Positions 8,200 through 16,056 of a stretch of DNA of 64,000 bases are shown in pieces. The translations under genes and the position numbers were made by a program. The DNA comes from Metabacillus niabensis (GTDB lineage: Bacteria > Bacillota > Bacilli > Bacillales > Bacillaceae). Under the pieces are notes generated by a model, which was not told the DNA's origin, made no database searches, and worked only from the letters and a program-made list of their open reading frames with translations. Location of the stretch: NCBI RefSeq assembly GCF_020524345.1, contig NZ_JAIVLH010000004.1, positions 209,534 to 273,533 of the forward strand. The letters are read 5' to 3'. Position 1 is the stretch's first letter, and each line of letters starts with the position of its first letter.

Positions 8200-8544
8200 T
8201 TGGAAAATATTACAGAAATGCTGAAAGGGGTGCTTGAGGGTTGTGTGCTTGAGATCATCAGCCGTGGAGAAACTTACGGCTACGAAATCACGCAGCAGCT
8301 GCGAGAACTTGGCTTCACTGATGTGGTTGAAGGCACAGTTTATACAATTACCATGCGACTTGAGAAAAACAATCTGGTGAACATCGAGAAAAAGCCATCA
8401 ACTATGGGACCGCCGAGAAAATTTTACACACTCAACGCAGCAGGTCAAGAGCATCTTGAAATTTTTTGGAAAAAATGGGAATTCGTATCAAGCAAAATTA
8501 ACGAACTCAAAACAAACATAAAATCAAAAGGAGAAGTAATATGA
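8200..8544 (+). CDS. PadR family transcriptional regulator
   Basis: A 114-residue winged-helix protein. The segment ISRGETYGYEITQQLRELGF, followed by VEGTVYTITMRLEKNNLV, is the classic PadR DNA-binding pattern, and the C-terminal helix is the dimerisation arm. PadR/LmrR-type proteins usually repress a drug exporter and their own gene. The start is TTG at 8200, seven bases after GAGGG. The stop overlaps the first DUF1048 start (ATGA). Regulator, DUF1048 genes and exporter form one island, and two near-identical promoter elements support both autoregulation and control of the exporter. Confidence 0.85.
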   Translation: MENITEMLKGVLEGCVLEIISRGETYGYEITQQLRELGFTDVVEGTVYTITMRLEKNNLVNIEKKPSTMGPPRKFYTLNAAGQEHLEIFWKKWEFVSSKINELKTNIKSKGEVI

Positions 8545-8876
8545 TGAATATTTTTGAAAAAATCTTTGGCGATTTTAGCGAAAAAAAAGCATGGCATGAA
8601 ATAGAAAAACGCGCCAAATCCTTACCTGAAGACTACTACAACGCCTACAAAGCGATGCAAAAATATCTCTGGAACACTGGCGGTGTAATGGATTGGCAAG
8701 AAACAAAATTCGTCTTTAATCACATCATCGACCTTCTTGAAGAAGCCGCAGCAAATGGTAAGCGAGTTAAAGAAGTTACTGGCAATGACGTATCAGCCTT
8801 CTGTGATGATCTTGTCATTGATGCAAAATCGTGGGTTGATAAGCAGCGTCAAAAACTCAACGATTCGATTAAATAA
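8541..8876 (+). CDS. DUF1048 family protein, copy 1
   Basis: A 111-residue small helical protein with the DUF1048 pattern: a W..(I/V)..R...LP..Y...Y..(I/M)Q.YL core at residues about 18-45, then LLEEAAANGKRVKEVTGNDVSAFCDDL near the C-terminus. No signal peptide or transmembrane segment. The family has no established function but is often found with PadR regulators and ABC exporters. It overlaps padR by four bases, which implies coupled translation. An AAGGAG site precedes the double ATG at 8541/8544. Confidence 0.8.
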   Translation: MMNIFEKIFGDFSEKKAWHEIEKRAKSLPEDYYNAYKAMQKYLWNTGGVMDWQETKFVFNHIIDLLEEAAANGKRVKEVTGNDVSAFCDDLVIDAKSWVDKQRQKLNDSIK

Positions 8877-8919
8877 TAGAACTTTGCTAAAACAGCTTAG
8901 TATCTTAAAGGAGACGACA

Positions 8920-9273
8920 ATGAACTTTTTAGAAAAAATAACCGGCAGTGATATGACTAAAGCAATGAAAGGTTTTGAAGCGCGAGTAAAAGTCTTGCCA
9001 GCTGAATATCAAACTGCTTGGAAAGAAATGATAAGTAATCTCTGGATGCACGGAGATTTCACCGGTCGTAATCTGATGCCGATTCTTGACAGTGCTCTTG
9101 AACTGCTTGAAGTTACATCAGGAGACTGCCAGAGAATCGAAGAAGTACTAGGAGATGATATTAAAGGATTCTGTGCAGCTCTTGTTGGTGACGAAGGAGC
9201 AAAAACTTATAGAGATAAATGGCGTGACCAACTCAACAACAACGTAGCAAGAAAATTGGGAGGACTAAAATGA
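8920..9273 (+). CDS. DUF1048 family protein, copy 2
   Basis: A 117-residue paralogue of its neighbours with the same layout: FEARVKVLPAEYQTAWKEMISNLW near the start and ITGDCQ-like (here SGDCQRIEEVLGDDIKGFCAAL) near the end. It is the most divergent of the three intact copies and its internal loop is two or three residues longer. AAGGAG at 8908-8913 sets the ATG at 8920; the longer open frame from 8737 lies inside copy 1 and is not used. Its stop overlaps copy 3 by four bases (ATGA). Confidence 0.8.
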   Translation: MNFLEKITGSDMTKAMKGFEARVKVLPAEYQTAWKEMISNLWMHGDFTGRNLMPILDSALELLEVTSGDCQRIEEVLGDDIKGFCAALVGDEGAKTYRDKWRDQLNNNVARKLGGLK

Positions 9274-9602
9274 GTATCAAAAAAATCATCGAAGGCAAAA
9301 AAGAATGGAGAGTCCATGTTTCGCGTGTCAAAGCGCTTCCACAAGATTACCAAATTGTCTATAAAGAGATCCAAAAATATCTCTTCAAAGTCGGCCCTGT
9401 TGAGCTAAACGAAGGTATCGGACTGCTCTCTGAAATTCTCAGCTTCTTTGAAGAAGGTGCAGCTGCTGGGAAAGGTGTTCTTGAAGTCACAGGAACAAAC
9501 GTTGCTGCTTTCTGTGATGAGCTTATTGAAGATTCAATAACTTACGCTGAACTCTATCAAGAATCGGTCAATCAAAAAGTCGTTAAAACTATGAAAAAAT
9601 AG
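9270..9602 (+). CDS. DUF1048 family protein, copy 3
   Basis: A 110-residue third DUF1048 paralogue: HVSRVKALPQDYQIVYKEIQKYL, then FEEGAAAGKGVLEVTGTNVAAFCDELI. Copies 1 and 3 share the motif GK.V.EVTG..V.AFCD.L almost unchanged. It is coupled to copy 2 by an ATGA overlap, so three homologous products should be made in fixed ratio, as for subunits of one hetero-oligomer. That last point is inference. Confidence 0.8.
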   Translation: MSIKKIIEGKKEWRVHVSRVKALPQDYQIVYKEIQKYLFKVGPVELNEGIGLLSEILSFFEEGAAAGKGVLEVTGTNVAAFCDELIEDSITYAELYQESVNQKVVKTMKK

Positions 9603-9720
9603 AAGGAACTTTAATAATATTGTGTTTTTATTCACTTTATTAATTCCACAAAATCCTATTTTTATCACTTCTATAAAAAACAATTTTTGAACATTACTCA
9701 TTCCTTCTTCAATTAAACTG

Positions 9721-9884
9721 CTCAATGGACTGAATAAATTGAGTTGTTCGATGCCGGTGCGGAATAAGGAAGGCAACTCTTGGAAATCACTGGGTTCGGC
9801 TTGATATCCTTTGCCAACTTACTTACGGCAAACGCTAAAACCTATGTCGACAAGTATCGTGAAGATATGAATCAGATCGATTAG
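9721..9884 (+). pseudogene. Decayed fourth DUF1048 copy
   Basis: Reading 9744-9884 in one frame gives LFDAGAE, an in-frame TAA at 9765-9767, then LLEITGFGLISFANLLTANA, then KTYVDKYREDMNQID and TAG. This aligns with the C-terminal third of the three intact DUF1048 proteins (compare FEEGAAAGKGVLEVTG). A little upstream, LNGLNKL continues in a shifted frame. Start, ribosome site and N-terminal half are gone. The stretch 9603-9720 shows nothing recognisable. Confidence 0.65.
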
Positions 9885-9977
9885 GAAATAGGAAATTCAA
9901 TAGATAATTCTGACTGAATAGCTGGTTACAAATTAGATGGCCGCCTTCACTATTCAGTTATATTTTTAACTCGGTAG

Positions 9978-9998
9978 TAAGTAATACTGATTATCAGT
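9978..9998 (+). promoter_or_regulatory. Shared 21-base element, copy 2, before the ABC exporter
   Basis: Nineteen of 21 bases match 8118-8138. It contains the perfect palindrome ACTGAT-T-ATCAGT (9986-9998). It lies 65 bases before the ATPase start and is a likely PadR operator. Confidence 0.65.
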
Positions 9999-10062
9999 CA
10001 GGCTAAGTAGGGTAGTTTAGGCAATCTTGTGCCTTGCTGGACTTTTATAAGGAGGAAAAAAT

Positions 10063-10824
10063 ATGAACAATACAGCGATTTCTGTAAAAGAGCTAAAAAA
10101 ATCCTTTAAAGACAAGGAAGTCTTAAAAGGGGTAGATTTTGAAGTGCAGCGCGGCGAAATTTTCGCACTGTTGGGCTCAAATGGAGCTGGCAAGACAACT
10201 ACGGTTAACATCCTCTCGACGTTGATGAAGCCCGATGGCGGTGAAGTAGGTATTTGTGGTTATGACGTCCAGCGTCAACCTGATGATGTTCGTCAAAGCA
10301 TCAGCCTGACAGGGCAGTTTGCAGCTTTGGACGGCATGCTCACCGGGAGGGAAAACTTGATGTTGATCGCCAAGTTACGGGGAGTTTCCAATCCATCTCA
10401 AGTCGCTGACAAATTGCTAGCAAGATTCAGCCTCAACGATGCGGCCAATCGCCGCGCCGATAAGTATTCCGGTGGGATGAAGCGCCGGCTAGACATTGCC
10501 ATGAGTCTGATCGGGACGCCAGCAGTTATTTTTCTTGACGAACCCACAACAGGGCTTGACCCCGAAGCGAGGATTGAAGTCTGGAATGCCGTCAAAGAGC
10601 TTGCCAACGGAGGAACAACCATTATGCTGACGACCCAGTACCTGGAAGAAGCAGAACAACTTGCAGACCGTATTGCCATCCTGCATGGCGGAAAAATCAT
10701 TACGACCGGTACTCTTACCGAACTTAAGGAGATGTTCCCGCCAGCGAAAGTAGAGTACGTCGAGAAGCAGCCGACATTGGAGGAAATTTTCCTATCTATT
10801 ATTGGTAAAAAGGAGGAGATGTAA
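10063..10824 (+). CDS. ABC exporter ATP-binding protein (DrrA-like)
   Basis: A 253-residue ATPase. Walker A is GSNGAGKTT (near residue 39), the Q-loop is in LTGQFAALDGMLTGRENL, the signature is SGGMKRR and Walker B VIFLDEPTTGLD, with the switch His position replaced in MLTTQYLEEAEQL, as is normal for the daunorubicin-resistance (DrrA) group. It is about 50 residues shorter than usual because the C-terminal regulatory domain is trimmed. It should power drug, lipid or peptide export with the permease that starts right after its stop codon. Its DNA is visibly richer in G and C than the neighbouring genes, which suggests acquisition by transfer. Confidence 0.87.
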   Translation: MNNTAISVKELKKSFKDKEVLKGVDFEVQRGEIFALLGSNGAGKTTTVNILSTLMKPDGGEVGICGYDVQRQPDDVRQSISLTGQFAALDGMLTGRENLMLIAKLRGVSNPSQVADKLLARFSLNDAANRRADKYSGGMKRRLDIAMSLIGTPAVIFLDEPTTGLDPEARIEVWNAVKELANGGTTIMLTTQYLEEAEQLADRIAILHGGKIITTGTLTELKEMFPPAKVEYVEKQPTLEEIFLSIIGKKEEM

Positions 10825-11574
10825 ATGAATAGGAATACAGGGGTATTACTAGGACGTTTAATGAGGAATATCATGCGCAGCCCAGATACGATTATCACGG
10901 TGGCGATTACGCCGATTATGATGATGCTGCTGTTTGTCTATGTATTTGGCGGAGCCATAGAGACAGGCACAGATAACTACGTCAATTATTTATTGCCGGG
11001 AATCTTGTTGATGGCTATCGCTTCCGGAGTAGCTTACACTTCATTGCGGCTGTTTACGGATGTAAAGAGTGGACTGATGGCACGTTTTATTACGATGCCC
11101 ATCAAGCGCTCATCGGTGTTATGGGCTCATGTATTGACCTCGCTTGTTTCCAATGCGCTTACTGTTATGGTGGTTATCCTAGTCGCACTATTGATGGGCT
11201 TCCGTTCCAGTGCTGATGTCCTGGATTGTTTCATGGTAGCTGGGATACTCGCTCTCTTTACACTGGCACTTACATGGTTGGCAGTCATTCCCGGATTAAC
11301 AGCGAAGTCTATGGAAGGGGCGACAGCATATTCGTATCCGTTGATTTTCCTGCCGTTTATAAGTTCGGCTTTTGTTCCCACCGAAACCATGCCTAAAATT
11401 GTCCGTACGTTCGCTGAGAACCAGCCCGTGACATCAATAGTGAATGCTATTCGTGCCCTCTTGTATGAAGGGAATGTTGGTACTGATATTTGGACCGCAC
11501 TTGCCTGGTGCCTCGGCATCATGATCATCGCTTATTTCTTCGCAAATAAAGCGTTTAAACGTCAGTTAGGATAA
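10825..11574 (+). CDS. ABC-2 type exporter permease (DrrB-like)
   Basis: A 249-residue membrane protein with six hydrophobic segments and the ABC-2 pattern: an early NIMRSPDTIITVAITPIMMM helix, the VNYLLPGILLM segment, and a late SYPLIFLPFISSAFVPTETMP motif before FAENQPVTSIVNAIR, all typical of DrrB/YadH permeases. It starts at the base after the ATPase stop; AAGGAGG inside the end of the ATPase gene is its ribosome site. The substrate is unknown. Together with the PadR repressor it reads as an inducible toxic-compound exporter. Confidence 0.87.
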   Translation: MNRNTGVLLGRLMRNIMRSPDTIITVAITPIMMMLLFVYVFGGAIETGTDNYVNYLLPGILLMAIASGVAYTSLRLFTDVKSGLMARFITMPIKRSSVLWAHVLTSLVSNALTVMVVILVALLMGFRSSADVLDCFMVAGILALFTLALTWLAVIPGLTAKSMEGATAYSYPLIFLPFISSAFVPTETMPKIVRTFAENQPVTSIVNAIRALLYEGNVGTDIWTALAWCLGIMIIAYFFANKAFKRQLG

Positions 11575-11685
11575 GTACGCATTGAGAGAATAGCATATTA
11601 ATAGACAGCTGTTTTGATGAAGCCATTTGGTATCAAATGGTTCGATCTAAAGGTAGTCCAATAGGATAAAAATAGTATTTGATAA

Positions 11686-11711
11686 TAAAAGCCTCTCGAA
11701 TTTTGAGAGGC
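11686..11711 (-). terminator. Intrinsic terminator of the methyltransferase gene
   Basis: A GCCTCTC/GAGAGGC stem with a seven-base loop; on the minus strand it runs into TTTTATTAT. On the plus strand no T-tract follows, so it serves mainly the minus-strand gene. Confidence 0.75.
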
Positions 11712-11726
11712 ATTACATAATCTTAA

Positions 11727-12647
11727 TTACTTCTTTACAGCGTGGATAAAATGAATTGTTTCATATGCTGATAAATAATCGGTTCGATTTCTAAAGAAAT
11801 TTTCATTGATCATAGTTGGTGTTAAATGTTCATAAATGAGTAAACCAGATCTTTCGAATAAATTCTCAATTTCATGATAAGTAAAACTTGATTTCATTGG
11901 TTCTCCACTTTCAGTAGCCATTTTCACCATGTTTTCAACTCTATTAAACATCCCTTTTTCCTCAAAGAGGTTTTCATCTGCATAATCTAAAACAATAGAG
12001 CTGCCTGATGGCATGTTAGCAAATAAGTGACTTATTAAGTTTGTATGTTCCTTTTTACTTAAATAATAAGAAACACCTAATAGGCTAAAGAATGTTTTTT
12101 TATTATCATAATTGAAACCAGCATCAATTAATTCTTGATAAGAAAATGTAGCAGTAAAGTCCATAGGAACAAAATGAAGGTTATTAGGGATATCCAATTT
12201 AGCATTTGCTAACTTTTTCTTTTTGAATTTTTGAGTAGTTGGGTGATCAATTTCAAATATTTCTAGTCTGTTTTTCAATTCCGGATATCGGAAGCAAAAT
12301 GTATCTAAGCCAGCTCCAAGTATGACATACTGTTGTACACCTAATTTAATCTCATTAAGTAGTACTTTTTCACAATAGGCAGAACGTGCTAAGGGTGTAG
12401 GAGAAAGCTGTACGTGTGTAATCCATTTTAATATTTCTTTTGGATCATCTTTATATCGTAGCCCAATATCTCTGTTAAAAAATTCTATCCCGTTAACCAT
12501 ATTATTACTAATAGTCAAAAATTCTTCTTTGGAAATTAGAGTGTTTGCAAGAAAATCATCAAAAATTTTTGGAGTGTCATATTTACTGTGATATGCACGA
12601 CCAAAAGCCGCTATCAAGGAAGTTAAACTGGACTCATCATGTTCCAT
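11727..12647 (-). CDS. SAM-dependent methyltransferase, LCM/TIGR00027 type
   Basis: A 306-residue class I methyltransferase of the leucine carboxyl methyltransferase (PF04072-like) group. The N-terminal region SSLTSLIAAFGRAYHS and the AR..YCEK segment precede the SAM-binding motif QYVILGAGLDTFCFR, followed by the EIDHP acidic loop that binds the cofactor ribose, and a late SIVLDYAD. Members methylate small molecules or polyketides; the acceptor here is unknown. An AGGAGG site precedes the ATG. It is monocistronic, with a strong promoter and a near-perfect palindrome in its leader. Confidence 0.82.
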   Translation of the reverse strand: MEHDESSLTSLIAAFGRAYHSKYDTPKIFDDFLANTLISKEEFLTISNNMVNGIEFFNRDIGLRYKDDPKEILKWITHVQLSPTPLARSAYCEKVLLNEIKLGVQQYVILGAGLDTFCFRYPELKNRLEIFEIDHPTTQKFKKKKLANAKLDIPNNLHFVPMDFTATFSYQELIDAGFNYDNKKTFFSLLGVSYYLSKKEHTNLISHLFANMPSGSSIVLDYADENLFEEKGMFNRVENMVKMATESGEPMKSSFTYHEIENLFERSGLLIYEHLTPTMINENFFRNRTDYLSAYETIHFIHAVKK

Positions 12648-12675
12648 TCCATTTTCCTCCTATATAAAAGAATGA

Positions 12676-12697
12676 GATTCCCCTGGCCAGGAGAATC
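12676..12697 (-). promoter_or_regulatory. 22-base near-perfect palindrome in the methyltransferase leader
   Basis: GATTC-N-CCTGGCCAGG-N-GAATC: the ten-base centre CCTGGCCAGG is a perfect palindrome, with matching GATTC/GAATC arms. It lies between the promoter and the ribosome site, so it could be an operator or an RNA hairpin that controls translation. Confidence 0.6.
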
Positions 12698-12699
12698 AC

Positions 12700-12728
12700 A
12701 TTATAATACGTGTAATAATAAATGTAAA
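12700..12728 (-). promoter_or_regulatory. Sigma-A promoter of the methyltransferase gene
   Basis: On the minus strand, TTTACA (12723-12728) and TATAAT (12700-12705) are 17 bases apart. The remaining 12729-13040 holds no gene I can support; a 12-base palindrome TTGTTGCAACAA at 12969-12980 is the only notable structure. Confidence 0.75.
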
Positions 12729-13055
12729 TTATAGCATAAATAGAATTTTTTGTCAAATATTTTACATCTTGTAAATTTTGACTAAAAGAGGATGCTCGTA
12801 AGAAAAAAGGAGTATCCGTTGTTCCCGAACAGGTATGAATATCATCAATAAAAAAACCTTTCATAAATTGAGTTGCATTTTTGAATGGATTAAAGGTTAT
12901 TTTAATACATATGAAGAAGTGTAATTTAGAATAGGGGGAATATAAGAGTACTAGTCTTAGAGACGATGTTGTTGCAACAATATCAGTTAATGAAGTATTT
13001 GTAATCAGTAAGAAGAATTTCATTTGTGAAGAATATTTAAGTGGAGGCAATAAAT

Positions 13056-13982
13056 ATGCGTATTTTAGTAGTCGGAGCTGGAGGAATTGGAGGATATTTT
13101 GGAGGCCGATTAGTTGAGAAAGGTGAAGACGTAACGTTTCTGGTCCGTAATAGACGAAAACAACAAATTGAAAAAAATGGCTTAGTTATACGCAGCGTAA
13201 AAGGTGATTACACTTTTTCACCCAAATTAATGACAAAAGATGAACAGTCAGATTCATTTGATCTCGTATTACTCTCGGTAAAAGCTTATCATTTAGAGGA
13301 AACAATAAATGATTTAAACCCTTTCATCGGCGAGAAAACAGTCATTATTCCATTATTAAATGGAGTAGCTCACCTATCTCCATTACAACTGGCATTTGGA
13401 GAGGAAAAAGTGGTTGGTGGCTTATGTATTATAGAAACAACGTTAAATGAGTTGGGAGAAGTAATACATACAAGCGGATTTGATCAACTAGTATTTGGCG
13501 AACTAGATCATTCAAGGTCAGAGAGAATTCAACAAATTACGGCTACATTCAGTGGTACAAGAGCCAACTTTATTTTGAGTCATCATATTATGCAAGACAT
13601 TTGGAAGAAGTATTTACTTATTACCGTTATGTCAAGTGTCACAACACTGATGCGAGCACCAATGGGTCCAATTTGTGAAAGCGATGGTGGGATAGACTTT
13701 ATTAGAAGTTTATGTGAAGAAGCAGCAATAATAATGAGAGCTTGTCATGCTCCAATTCCTGACAATATTGTTGATGTGCATATGAAGACAGTGGAAAACC
13801 TTTCCTATGATTTCAAGACTTCAATGCAGCGTGATATGGAAAAAGGTTTATCAATTGAAAGTGAGCATTTACAAGGATATTTATTAAAATTGGCAAAAGA
13901 ACGTCATGTTGATACCCCAAGGCTGAATGTTGTTTATCAAAATTTAAAAGTATATGAAAAACAACTAATGGACGTTTTATAA
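13056..13982 (+). CDS. 2-dehydropantoate 2-reductase family (ApbA/PanE-like)
   Basis: A 308-residue NADPH-dependent reductase. The start MRILVVGAGGIGGYFGGRL is the nucleotide-binding GxGxxG motif; VLLSVKAY holds the conserved Lys of the PanE family (near residue 75), and LLNGVAHL and the later catalytic Lys/Asn region fit. PanE makes pantoate for coenzyme A; however, Bacillus genomes carry several paralogues of unknown substrate and no other pan gene is nearby, so the specific reaction is uncertain. GGAGG sets the ATG at 13056 rather than the GTG at 13041. Confidence 0.78.
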   Translation: MRILVVGAGGIGGYFGGRLVEKGEDVTFLVRNRRKQQIEKNGLVIRSVKGDYTFSPKLMTKDEQSDSFDLVLLSVKAYHLEETINDLNPFIGEKTVIIPLLNGVAHLSPLQLAFGEEKVVGGLCIIETTLNELGEVIHTSGFDQLVFGELDHSRSERIQQITATFSGTRANFILSHHIMQDIWKKYLLITVMSSVTTLMRAPMGPICESDGGIDFIRSLCEEAAIIMRACHAPIPDNIVDVHMKTVENLSYDFKTSMQRDMEKGLSIESEHLQGYLLKLAKERHVDTPRLNVVYQNLKVYEKQLMDVL

Positions 13983-14001
13983 GTAAAAAAACGATCTTAG
14001 T

Positions 14002-14283
14002 TTGATCTCATTGGTCATGATCATTACGTTTATCATTTTATGTTTTATTGTCCAACAAGTATTAAATCCCTTACCTGAACCTCTGGATTTATTGCTACTA
14101 TTAATTCTATTGCTGGGTTCGTTCCTTACTGCTATTTTTAGTGTCAAAGGGCAGTTAAAGACAATTACTTTAACTATTTCTTCTTTGGGTATCTTCGTTT
14201 TATTCGATTTGTTTATTTTTGTTATTGGTATTATGTTGTTCGGTAACTTTGGGACAAAATCTGCAAAAAGAGTTTCTATGTAA
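14002..14283 (+). CDS. Small hydrophobic membrane protein (unrecognised)
   Basis: An open frame of about 93 residues with three predicted membrane helices (roughly 2-20, 28-47, 52-80) and a short basic tail KSAKRVSM. It begins 19 bases after the reductase stop. There is no good ribosome site; possible starts are TTG 14002, TTG 14011 or ATG 14017. I recognise no family. The hydrophobic composition and lack of stops argue for a real gene, but the poor start leaves doubt. Confidence 0.4.
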   Translation: MISLVMIITFIILCFIVQQVLNPLPEPLDLLLLLILLLGSFLTAIFSVKGQLKTITLTISSLGIFVLFDLFIFVIGIMLFGNFGTKSAKRVSM

Positions 14284-14381
14284 AGGACACTCTAAATGAA
14301 GAAACAGGTAGAATTCACTGAAAGTATAGTGTAACGATCTATCATTGACATATGAAAACCTTCAAGATTGTTTGTGTAAAC

Positions 14382-14429
14382 AAGAACTGTTACATGGGGT
14401 GATGAACCCTTTGTTAACGGTTCTTTTTT
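14382..14429 (+). terminator. Intrinsic terminator
   Basis: AAGAACTGTTA pairs with TTAACGGTTCTT (one mismatch), a smaller GGG/CCC pairing sits inside, and TTTTTT follows. The rest of 14284-14640 is AT-rich and shows no gene. Confidence 0.75.
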
Positions 14430-14649
14430 GTTTTTTAAAATAATAATTTATCTATTTGGTTTCCTAGTAATAAATGAAAATAATGTAGAAATATGAAAAA
14501 AAATAGGTTTAAGGATTGTCTTTTTTGTGAATTAAAAAGGTAATAGAAATCAAAAGAGATTACTAGAGTGCTGAAATGTAAGTTTTTAAATCTTTTAAAT
14601 AAAAGAGAATATTATTTTACTAAAACAAGGACTTTAGGAGGTTTTTTAA

Positions 14650-15882
14650 ATGGGAGAAGCAGCAAAAAAATTAACATTTACACAAAATAAACAATTAAAT
14701 TTCCGTCCGGTTTATTCACTTCAAGATATTTACGGTGAAGAAATCATTTTTAATCCGAAATTATATGCAGAAGATTATCAGCATTTTGCAGGAGATCTAT
14801 TAAGCTTAAATGCGTTAACAGGTAGGGAACTTGGTGTTGTTGGAAATACACCGGTTGTATGTCATGAGGCATGTGCAACAAAACCTGCATTACAATTGTT
14901 GAAAAAGGCAGGACTTCAATTACCATCAAAGCTTTACACGTATCGAAATGAAGAAGAATATATCGAAACTCTTAAGCTTTTATCAAAACAACGGAAAAAG
15001 GTGATTTTTCAATATCCGCATCCTGAAGATAAGGTGTCAACTGAACTGTACAGGGTTGGCCCGGAAGTGTTAGCCTATCTTTGTGATAAGCGGAATATAC
15101 CTGAACTCGTTCCATCCGAACATATACCAAAGCGAAGAATGATGAGCCTGGAACAAATTATGGAGGAAAAACCGGAACTGCCATTTGTATTAAAAACAGG
15201 TGATGGTCGTCCGACTTCAGGTGGATATGGAGTTTTACTTATTAGTGAAGAGAAACAACTTGAAGAAATAAATGAAAGTTTTGGTGACTTAACATCCATC
15301 ATTGTTGAGGAACAAATCCCATACGAGAAAAACATTTCTGTTCATTATATGGCAGACAAAAATGGGGTTATTCAATTTCTAGGAAAGTCAGAACAACTTG
15401 TAACTGAAGATGGTAATTTCTGCGGGAGTTGGATTTCCACTGATTATGATGACAGTATCGCAGATATCGTGAAAACCGGTTTTGAAGTAATGAAAAATAT
15501 TTCGGATAAAGGATATGTCGGTGTAGCCGGCTTCGATGTTCTCTTATATAACGGGCAATATTATTTTATTGATTTAAATGTCCGTTTTAATGCATCAACA
15601 TGTGGACTTCTGTTATACAACGAAATTCAAGAACGATTTGGCAAAAAGTGCATGCGTTTATGTAATTTTGATTGGAATGAGAATTTTGAAAGTGCCATTC
15701 CGATAGCCGAAAAATTCTTAGATAAGGAACATTTTATACCATTAAGTGTATTAGACCCAAGATATTTTCCGGATAACAATCAAGTGACCAAGATAATCGG
15801 TCTAGTGATAGGGCATTCTTCAGAAGAAGTTGAGGAAGTGTTGGAAGAGATGAACAGAGCAGGGTTTAGTTTAAAAGAATAA
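14650..15882 (+). CDS. Stand-alone ATP-grasp family protein, function unknown
   Basis: A 410-residue protein whose middle part (about 130-330) reads as an ATP-grasp domain. LPFVLKTGDGRPTSGGYGVLL is the lysine and glycine-rich phosphate loop, IIVEEQIPYEKNISVHY the adenine-binding hinge and metal side, and GFDVLLYNGQYYFIDLNVRF the magnesium-binding acidic strand. ATP-grasp enzymes join a carboxylate to an amine or thiol through an acyl-phosphate. No partner biosynthetic gene, peptide precursor or peptidoglycan gene is adjacent, so neither substrate nor product can be named. An AGGAGG site precedes the ATG and the gene has its own terminator. Confidence 0.7.
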   Translation: MGEAAKKLTFTQNKQLNFRPVYSLQDIYGEEIIFNPKLYAEDYQHFAGDLLSLNALTGRELGVVGNTPVVCHEACATKPALQLLKKAGLQLPSKLYTYRNEEEYIETLKLLSKQRKKVIFQYPHPEDKVSTELYRVGPEVLAYLCDKRNIPELVPSEHIPKRRMMSLEQIMEEKPELPFVLKTGDGRPTSGGYGVLLISEEKQLEEINESFGDLTSIIVEEQIPYEKNISVHYMADKNGVIQFLGKSEQLVTEDGNFCGSWISTDYDDSIADIVKTGFEVMKNISDKGYVGVAGFDVLLYNGQYYFIDLNVRFNASTCGLLLYNEIQERFGKKCMRLCNFDWNENFESAIPIAEKFLDKEHFIPLSVLDPRYFPDNNQVTKIIGLVIGHSSEEVEEVLEEMNRAGFSLKE

Positions 15883-15904
15883 TACGATTAGGAGGGGTTG
15901 TTAC

Positions 15905-15938
15905 AACAGGGTCAGTCTTTGTGACAACCCTGTTTTTT
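15905..15938 (+). terminator. Intrinsic terminator after the ATP-grasp gene
   Basis: An AACAGGG/CCCTGTT stem is followed by TTTTT. Confidence 0.8.
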
Positions 15939-16056
15939 GTGCGTATAAATGTTTAAAGACTAGATTGGAATATTGTGTTAAATTTATAAGGTGAAATTGC
16001 AATCTATAGATCTGTATCAAATTAATGATAAAGCCTTAGGAATGGGTGATTAGTAA

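Noticed and set aside
8118..9998. Reading the two 21-base repeats as attachment sites of a mobile island
   Set aside because: They sit exactly at the two promoters, there is no integrase or tRNA gene nearby, and one copy lies inside the island. Operators explain them better.
10398..10898. A 166-residue minus-strand frame antisense to the DrrA-like ATPase
   Set aside because: A long shadow frame caused by the higher G+C of the ABC genes; the sense strand has all ABC motifs.
12780..13040. A decayed gene before the PanE-like reductase
   Set aside because: One 36-codon stretch is open (ending SVNEVFVISKKNFICEEY), but it has no start and I could not match it to any family.
12637..13050. A 137-residue minus-strand open frame upstream of the methyltransferase
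   Set aside because: It overlaps the methyltransferase ribosome site, promoter and palindrome, has no ribosome site of its own and shows no recognisable motif; low-complexity AT-rich frame.
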